Of a DNA stretch of 64,000 nucleotides, positions 61,201 through 64,000 are shown one piece after another (the stretch's first letter is position 1; each line of letters opens with the position of its first letter). The notes below the pieces were generated by a model. That model made no database searches and had not been told where the DNA came from. It was given only the letters and a program-made list of their open reading frames with translations. The position numbers and the translations under genes are program-made. Source of the stretch: Streptomyces coeruleorubidus (GTDB lineage Bacteria > Actinomycetota > Actinomycetes > Streptomycetales > Streptomycetaceae); NCBI RefSeq assembly GCF_028885415.1, contig NZ_CP118527.1, forward strand, positions 2,790,001 through 2,854,000. The letters run 5' to 3'.

Positions 61201-63168
61201 GCGGACGACCAGGTCAAGATCCGCGGCTACCGCGTCGAACCGGGCGAGGTGCAGTCGGCGTTGACGGCACTGCGCGGGGTCCGGGACGCGGCGGTGCTCC
61301 CCCGCCGCGACCGCCACGGTGACATGGAGCTGGTGGCGTACGTGGTGCCGGCCGATGCGGCCTCCTGGCCCGACCCGCGCACCGCACTGGCCGCCGAACT
61401 GCCCGACCACCTGGTGCCCCGCCGATGGGTGACCCTCGACCGCCTCCCGGTGAACGCCTCCGGCAAGCTGGACCGCACGGCCCTGCCGGATCCGGGGGAC
61501 GAGTCCGCCGAGCCGTCGCAGACCGGGCCGACGACGGCCCTGGAGAAAACACTGCACGACCTGTGGGGCGAGGAACTGGACGCCCGGCCGATCCCGGTCA
61601 CTACCTCGTTCTTCGAACTCGGCGGCCACTCCCTGAGCGCGATCCGGCTGCTGAACCGCATGCGGGAGGAGGCGGACGTCGATCTCACGATGGCCGACTT
61701 CTTCCTGGATCCGACGATCCGAGGCATCGCGACACGTAACCGTGTCGTGGACACCGCGCCGATGCCCTCGACCCTGCGCCGTCTGTGGCGCCGCCACCAC
61801 GCACTCCCCGACCCGAGCGTCTACAACATCGCCCACCGCATGGATCTGAGGGGGGACTTGGAGCCCGAGGTCCTGCACGAGGCCCTCAGGGACCTGGTGG
61901 CACGCCACCACGCGCTCCGCGGCAGGCCGGTCCGCCGAGAGGACGGACGGTACGAGGTCGAAATCCTGGCCCATGTCCCCGTGACGCTGCCGATCACCGA
62001 CCTCCGCGCCCACGCCGGGGACGCGGAGTACCTGGACCGCTGGTGCCGAGAGCAGGTCGCCACCCCGTTCACGCTGAACCAGACCCCGCTCTTCCGATTC
62101 CGCCTGGCCCGTCTCGCCGAGGACCACTGGGTCATGGTGACGGTCTTCCACCACGCGGTCTGCGACGGCTGGTCCCTGAGCATCATCAGGCGCGACCTAC
62201 AGGAGCTGTACAACGCGCGTCGATCCGGTACGGCACTCCAACTGCCCGTCACTGTCGCTCAGTTCACGGACTTCGCCCGATCGGAACACACCCTGCCGGA
62301 CAAGCGCAGGACAGCCCTGGAGCACTTCTGGCGCACGGAACTCGACAACGTCCCCCTACGCCCGCCCCTCCCCTACGACCACCCGCACCCGGGCAAGCTC
62401 TCCGGCCGGGGCGCCCTGCACACCTGGACCGTCACCGACGACACACCCGCCCGCCTGGCCGGCACGGCAACCCGCCTGGGCACCACCGCCTACACGGTCC
62501 TCGCGGCCACGTTCGCCACGTGGCTGGCCGACCTGTGCGGCGAACGAGGCGACATCGTCCTGGCGGCCTCCAGCGCGAACCGCGTGCAACGCGACCGCGC
62601 CGAGATCGTCGGCATCCTGGGCGACGCCGTACTCCTACGGGCCCGGCTGTCCGAAGCGGAAACCTTCCCCGACCTGGTGTCCCAACTGAGCAGCACCCTC
62701 TTCACGGCCCTCGATCACCAGGAACTGCCCCTGACGGACGTGGTGTCTCTCGTCTCGCCCGAGCTGAAGGACGCCCTGTTCCCCACGGTCCTGTTCACAG
62801 TGATCACCACAGAGCCGCCGGCCCTGAACCTCCAGGAGGTCTCCACCACCATCCGCGCCCTCCCCGTCCAGGGCGTGGCCCGCAACGAGCTCTACGTCGT
62901 GATCGCCCCCGAGACCGACGCGATCACGGTCACGTTCGAGTACTCGACGGACCTGTTCACCCACGAGACGGTCCAGGCGTGGGCCGGGTCCTTCACCGAG
63001 GCACTGAGGTCGGCGGTGGACTCCGGGAACCAACTCCGGGAACTAAGGGAAACCGCTGCTACAGCGCGTCCACCGCGCTCACCTTCCACCCGTCGCCCGT
63101 GCGGTCCATCGTCATCCGCACCCGGTTCAGGTCCACGCGGGACCCCGAGACCTGGGTGCTCTGGGTGA
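52249..63168 (+). CDS. Hybrid PKS-NRPS: AL-ACP-KS-AT-ACP-MOX-C-A-PCP-C
   Basis: A 3639-residue megasynthase. Domains: acyl-AMP ligase (about 22-560, SSGSTG 181-186); ACP1 (Ser615 in GLTS); repetitive linker (655-725); KS (728-1162, Cys905 in TACSTS); AT (1250-1555, Ser1355 in GHSVGE, RAFH 1453-1456 favouring malonyl-CoA); ACP2 (Ser1657); luciferase-like FMN monooxygenase (1800-2140, WFPERHFNSFG); C1 (2158-2585, HHIVFDS from His2284); A (2600-3080, Ser2747 in SGSTG); PCP (Ser3128); C2 (3172-3600, HHAVCDG from His3301). No KR, aminotransferase or TE. My reading of the A-pocket is D-V-Q-F-F-A-Q-I-I-K, nearest the proline-type codes but not a clean match. Expected chemistry: an acid is loaded, extended once by malonate, probably alpha-hydroxylated, and joined to one amino acid. 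Codon 103 is TTA. ATG 52249 follows AAGGGAGA. The last 36 codons lie antisense to the next gene. Confidence 0.93.
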   Translation: MERPRGQASCRGPEPERTEGDPVDAVRALLGAARSAPGSAVVTLAADGTTSSRSYPELLDSARRMFTGLRAHGLRRGDTVVLCGLPLAEFFPAFWACVLGGALPVAIAEHPAPGSPAFERLRQACALLDQPLVLTDAPGAAALAHTTPAMRVALARECLAAPPADGLVEPEPSDTALLMLSSGSTGVPKAARLTHAGLADFAASSRRVLDVRPDDTMVNWLPVDHSGAFLLYHLLAVFTGCTNVHAPTEHVLADPLRWLDLLHEHRARHGWAPTFAYRLVSDALAERADRSWDLSGLKSLVCGGERVVLPVLRRFLDATAPYGVREEHIAPVWGMAETVTAVTYGRLDRPGTVHRLLKNSLGGDLVRAGEDTPDADCVTFVASGSPAHGVTLRIVDDRGDLAPPGRIGRLQVHSAARLTPGYVNNPEADAAAYPAGGDWFDTGDLAFLHDGQVVITGRRKDVIILNGHNVYCHEVEETATAVEGVRQGEVAACGIPHPERGTEDLAVFFVSRGAAEDIRIAAEVKAALYTRLRLTAAYVLPVPLGEFPRTPAGKVRRAELQNRLVTGGFGAAPTAAPDARADADAVTRAVQEELSAVLGRPADADMPFYELGLTSVLLVRLRNRLAERLGTPIAQTAFFEHPTGTALAAHLASGATAAAGFEAGVGFEAEAGPEAEAGPDAAVSPEAGTQPNPAVQPDPAIQPNTAVQPDPAIQPEEITGESTTADSPEHHVAVIGLSLRFPGANSVEEFWTNLRDGVDSVRVFGEQELAAAGLSPEQRRAPGLVPAAGILDGVEEFDGDFFGMSPKEAGLTHPAHRLFLECCHQALEDGGHAATAPGVRVGVFAGSGMNLYDHQQQPATGSPYDPSDPAAGMQSAIGQEPDFLATRVAYRLGLTGPAIGVQTACSTSLVAVHLAVQALITGETDLALAGAAAVHLPQETGYHSHPGSILSPTGRCRAFDAEADGTVGGNGVAAVLLKRLDRALADGDTVHAVILGSAVNNDGAAKVGFSAPGVEGQAEVVRQALRRAQVPAETISYVEAHGTGTRLGDPVELTALARALGEHAGRPASCVVGSVKPNIGHLDSCAGMAGLIKTVLMLRNRTLVPTPHLTRPNPELPLSDGLLTLATELRPWQVPDGVPRRAGVSALGVGGTNAHVVLEEAPPVRPRPAPELPVLVPVSARDPEALDELTAGLRDRLLARPGLPAADVAATLALGRPHRVARTAVAGRTAGELARALEEQHHVTSSPLGPVAFAFAGQGSARRGMANGLYAAHPAARATLDRCEEIYAQEFGGSLLARLLTAPAPALALALADRPADDEIWPTETAQAALFAHQAALADAWRAAGIRPGLLLGHSVGEYAALYAAGALTLEDGLRLTAWRGRLMQTRCPAGGMLAVRTDQATARRIAQAAGAELAAVNGPHAHVLSGPPQALKEAAALLDHEGLRWRALPVDRAFHSAEIDSALDEFRTRARGVTYRPLHTPLVTTADGELRPAGWTADVEYLCRQARHPVRFDLAMGTAVEQGCRDFVEIGAGRTLTGLGRHCVPDSRWLSGQGEGDGAAEQAHGFLTALGSLYGRGADLDWEALTGDGGRVRLPGHPLRRRTVPYQAVTPAAAPDLPVPDGEVIGAVRQLTADKLGRPIADVTPDSSFFELGADSLSLMSMTTELEQRYGVRVPVREVFDSADTPRRLAERVGRLREDVPVIQEPVVEQPAAPAAPPESPEELPESPEGLHALFGQQLRLAEQLVDQVGEMISRQLDVLATTGTTTAPPTPARTPAPLVPRPAPTPTPSNPPPAAFDFSLYFFGDYPQDTDHDKYGLIMAAADFADQHGFHALWFPERHFNSFGALFPNPSVLAAALAARTSRIRLHAGSVVLPLHHPARVAEEWSVVDNISGGRTGLCFASGWHATDFALAPQHFGRHREVMYEHLATVRDLWAGQPVQTTAGDGTPVEIRLHPRPVQERPPMYVAVVGNPDSYRRAAAEDLGVVTNLMTQTVEQLAENIALYRRCRAEHGLDPAAGRVVVLVHTYLEDDSERARAEAYRPFLSYLRSSLSLFDQVTNSLGFQVDLENTPEEDVEFLLGRAYERYCDSRALIGDEHTAAETVRRLREAGADEIACFVDFGVPKEKVLAALPVLDRLRRAAPGTKPPAPSAPRRAPLTPAQRRIWFLEQLHPGTAMYHEPKAIRLEGPLDVPALRWALDRVTDRHPALRTVFGDTAGVPYQEILDRMPLDCPVEDHTGSTEEEALRSALADDHGLDLATGPLVAARLLRLSPDRHLLFLLAHHIVFDSSSTAVLARDLAAYYRARRGGSAGSEPPPLPELPAAPEADPASVDFWRQRLGDAPELTLPTDRPRPPVRTGAGASLTHALDAELVRDLRKFAAGHRATLFMTLTGAIGAVLGRFSGQRDVVIGTAVAARPAGAEDHVGLFLDTVPLRLDLTGEPDFPTLLHRVRESSTSAYEHRGVPFDELVGALNPRRDPGRNPLFQVMVEYENEGEALFDPPRLTATLLDVPSARAPFDLSVYLTHHAGGVRFMVEYDTALFDEATVRRFVGYVEQVLRRALDAPGAPLADLTALTAADRTALSHAEHPGEGPRATLHGLFEQQARRTPDAVALISGEQHLSYADVDAAANRLARQLRTRGAARGERVAVLLPRGPQLITALLAVLKSGAAYLPLDPSLPTPRLSLLLDDGTPVLLLTSGTAIAGHPRLAPELPVLRVEQADDTLPSTPLTDGAGPEDPAYCIHTSGSTGRPKGVVVPHRGPANLVHGHLRRHPALRTLQWTSPAFDVSVQEIFTTLASGAALVLVDDAVRHDPAALAQAVRHHRVQRMFMPCTPLKYLMEAAPQLPSLRELFSAGEALQLTPAFRRFLATHPHCALYNQYGPTETSIIVTSHRVDPAGEEWPPIGTPVPGARILLLDDSGRPVPVGAVGEIHVSGTPVAHGYHNRPAETAAAFLDDGAGGVLYRTGDLGRRRTDGTLEYRGRADDQVKIRGYRVEPGEVQSALTALRGVRDAAVLPRRDRHGDMELVAYVVPADAASWPDPRTALAAELPDHLVPRRWVTLDRLPVNASGKLDRTALPDPGDESAEPSQTGPTTALEKTLHDLWGEELDARPIPVTTSFFELGGHSLSAIRLLNRMREEADVDLTMADFFLDPTIRGIATRNRVVDTAPMPSTLRRLWRRHHALPDPSVYNIAHRMDLRGDLEPEVLHEALRDLVARHHALRGRPVRREDGRYEVEILAHVPVTLPITDLRAHAGDAEYLDRWCREQVATPFTLNQTPLFRFRLARLAEDHWVMVTVFHHAVCDGWSLSIIRRDLQELYNARRSGTALQLPVTVAQFTDFARSEHTLPDKRRTALEHFWRTELDNVPLRPPLPYDHPHPGKLSGRGALHTWTVTDDTPARLAGTATRLGTTAYTVLAATFATWLADLCGERGDIVLAASSANRVQRDRAEIVGILGDAVLLRARLSEAETFPDLVSQLSSTLFTALDHQELPLTDVVSLVSPELKDALFPTVLFTVITTEPPALNLQEVSTTIRALPVQGVARNELYVVIAPETDAITVTFEYSTDLFTHETVQAWAGSFTEALRSAVDSGNQLRELRETAATARPPRSPSTRRPCGPSSSAPGSGPRGTPRPGCSG
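54226..54396 (+). repeat. Tandem coding repeats in the ACP1-KS linker
   Basis: Two repeat types abut. Units near GAGGCGGAGGCCGGGCCCGA encode (F/P)EAEAG. Units near CAGCCCGACCCTGCCATC encode QP(D/N)(P/T)A(I/V). They form a flexible acidic-then-Pro-rich linker (residues about 660-716) between the loading module and KS. Confidence 0.75.
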
Positions 63169-63841
63169 CCTGGTTGACGAAGAGCAGGACCACGACCTTG
63201 TCGGGGGAGGCCGAGACGACGGAGGCGGCCGGGGCGGCGCCGGAGCCGGGGGCGGCGACCGTCGCCTTCACCACGCCGTGGTACTTCCTGGCCGTCGGGG
63301 CGACCACGGTCTTCGTGGTCTTGCCGTACTCGTCGCGGAAGTCGCCGGTCAGGTGCGCGCGGGCCCGGGAGAAGTCCTTGTCCAGGCGGCGGTAGTCGTA
63401 CGACAGGACGATCGGCGCCGCTTTGCGCGCGGCCGCGAGCGCCTCGGTCCGGGCGGTCTCCGTCAGGCGGCCGTCGCGGTACTGCCATCCCAGGGCGGCG
63501 AGCGCGACCAGGCCGACGACGAGCAGGACGGCCAGGACCAGGGTGAGCAGCCTTTGACGGCCGCCGGGGCCGGGCTCGCTCCGCTTCTGCGGCTCGTCCT
63601 CCTCGAACGACTCCGGCGACGGCTCCGGCGGGTCGTCCCAGCCGTCCTTCGGGGCCTCGACGAGGACGGTGCGTCCGGCGGGCGGCAGCTCGGCCCGGCG
63701 CGCGGACTCCTCGTCGCCGGCCGTCGCCGCGCCCGCTTCGCGGTGGCCGCGCTCGGCGCGCTTCGCCGCCGCGCGGGCGGCCGCCGTCATGGTGCGGCGG
63801 GTGCCGGGACCGGGGGCGCGGCCGGTGGTCGTCTTCGGCAT
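63059..63841 (-). CDS. Mce-associated membrane protein
   Basis: 260 residues. A long charged, Pro-rich cytoplasmic head (1-95) is followed by one membrane helix (about 98-120, LLTLVLAVLLVVGLVALAALGW) and an extracytoplasmic domain with ALAAARKAAPIVLSYDYRRLDKDF and ARAHLTGDFRDEYGKTT, the pattern of Mce-associated (Mas) proteins. These stabilise Mce lipid-import complexes of the actinobacterial envelope. ATG 63841 follows GAGGAG. The last 110 nt overlap the 3' end of the convergent PKS-NRPS frame. Confidence 0.88.
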   Translation of the reverse strand: MPKTTTGRAPGPGTRRTMTAAARAAAKRAERGHREAGAATAGDEESARRAELPPAGRTVLVEAPKDGWDDPPEPSPESFEEDEPQKRSEPGPGGRQRLLTLVLAVLLVVGLVALAALGWQYRDGRLTETARTEALAAARKAAPIVLSYDYRRLDKDFSRARAHLTGDFRDEYGKTTKTVVAPTARKYHGVVKATVAAPGSGAAPAASVVSASPDKVVVLLFVNQVTQSTQVSGSRVDLNRVRMTMDRTGDGWKVSAVDAL

Positions 63842-63889
63842 GGTGGTACTCCTCGTCGGTGCTTGTCGGTCGGCGAATCGGCCCGTGGA

Positions 63890-64000
63890 TCAGCCGACGA
63901 ACTCGACGTCGGACGTCAGCCAGCGGCCGTCCTTGTGCACGAGGTCGAGCTGGAGCCGGTACGTGCGCGCCTCCCCCTCGGGCACGGCGGTGTTCGTCAC
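63890..64000 (-). CDS. Probable second Mce-associated protein (5' part outside window)
   Basis: The C-terminal 36 residues are readable before the TGA at 63890-63892: NTAVPEGEARTYRLQLDLVH, then KDGRWLTSDVEFVG. The YRLQLDLV..DGRWLTSDVEFV ending is the usual last strands of Mce-associated proteins. It lies 48 bp upstream of, and in the same direction as, the preceding gene, so the two probably end an mce operon that continues beyond the window. Confidence 0.7.
   Translation of the reverse strand: MTNTAVPEGEARTYRLQLDLVHKDGRWLTSDVEFVG

Noticed and set aside
61764..63045. A terminal thioesterase after the last NRPS domain
   Set aside because: The region contains HHAVCDG and other condensation motifs; no GxSxG hydrolase motif is found before the end.

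Overview
The window is high-GC actinobacterial chromosome, almost certainly from a Streptomyces. Reasons: a GlnA2-type glutamine synthetase, a SARP/AfsR-like regulator, an F420-dependent reductase (NpdG-type), DmdR/DtxR-type iron boxes, several leaderless starts, a rare TTA codon in a biosynthetic gene, and terminator hairpins without U-tracts. Nearly all coding sequence has G/C at third positions. No rRNA, CRISPR array, transposase or intact tRNA was seen.

Layout. 1-2.7 kb: 5' part of glnA2, then a convergent flavohemoglobin/NsrR nitric-oxide module with a near-perfect 11-1-11 dyad before hmpA. 2.9-10.1 kb: a DUF3105/DUF305 pair, a secreted sedolisin, a leaderless NAD synthetase, a divergent CGNR regulator/HAD pair around five GGTGAC boxes, and a small methyltransferase. 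10.1-15.4 kb: a decayed quinone oxidoreductase, two drug-type MFS exporters (one with a TetR gene and a perfect operator) and a membrane-anchored endo/exonuclease-fold protein. 15.6-21.7 kb: panB, a DrrAB-like ABC exporter preceded by four 11-bp-phased TGTCGGTG repeats, and a convergent 1094-residue SARP/NB-ARC regulator that may bind them. 21.9-26.7 kb: site-2-type protease, npdG, cytosolic sialidase-like protein, small conserved proteins and map. 26.8-31.6 kb: an iron cluster (heme oxygenase; efeO-efeB-efeU) with two iron boxes.

31.7-38.5 kb holds a lipoprotein, a primase/polymerase-domain protein, a GDPD phosphodiesterase, a second TetR gene with two GAGACG/CGTCTC operators, an S37 protease, an SH3-like secreted protein and an Rsm22-type methyltransferase. 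38.5-41.8 kb is a degenerate accessory patch: frameshifted or truncated genes, a few intact orphan genes, and two same-orientation remnants of a tRNA 3' half about 2.6 kb apart, which looks like the scar of a tRNA-targeted element.

41.8-50.7 kb returns to ordinary genes: serine hydrolase, Bcr/CflA exporter, Gfo/Idh oxidoreductase, PhoD phosphatase, SDR, aldo/keto reductase with MerR-type promoter geometry, NTF2-like protein, DoxX and MazG-like proteins. An 86-bp nested inverted repeat lies at 48.1-48.2 kb.

50.8-63.2 kb is the standout: an MFS exporter overlapping by 41 nt a 3639-residue hybrid PKS-NRPS. Its order reads acyl-AMP ligase, ACP, KS, AT, ACP, luciferase-like monooxygenase, C, A, PCP, C, with no ketoreductase, aminotransferase or thioesterase and a bldA-type TTA at codon 103. 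It ends in a condensation domain and runs 110 nt antisense into a convergent Mce-associated gene, so it is either a compact two-gene pathway with unusual release or a truncated assembly line. The last kilobase carries two Mce-associated genes, the second cut by the window end.
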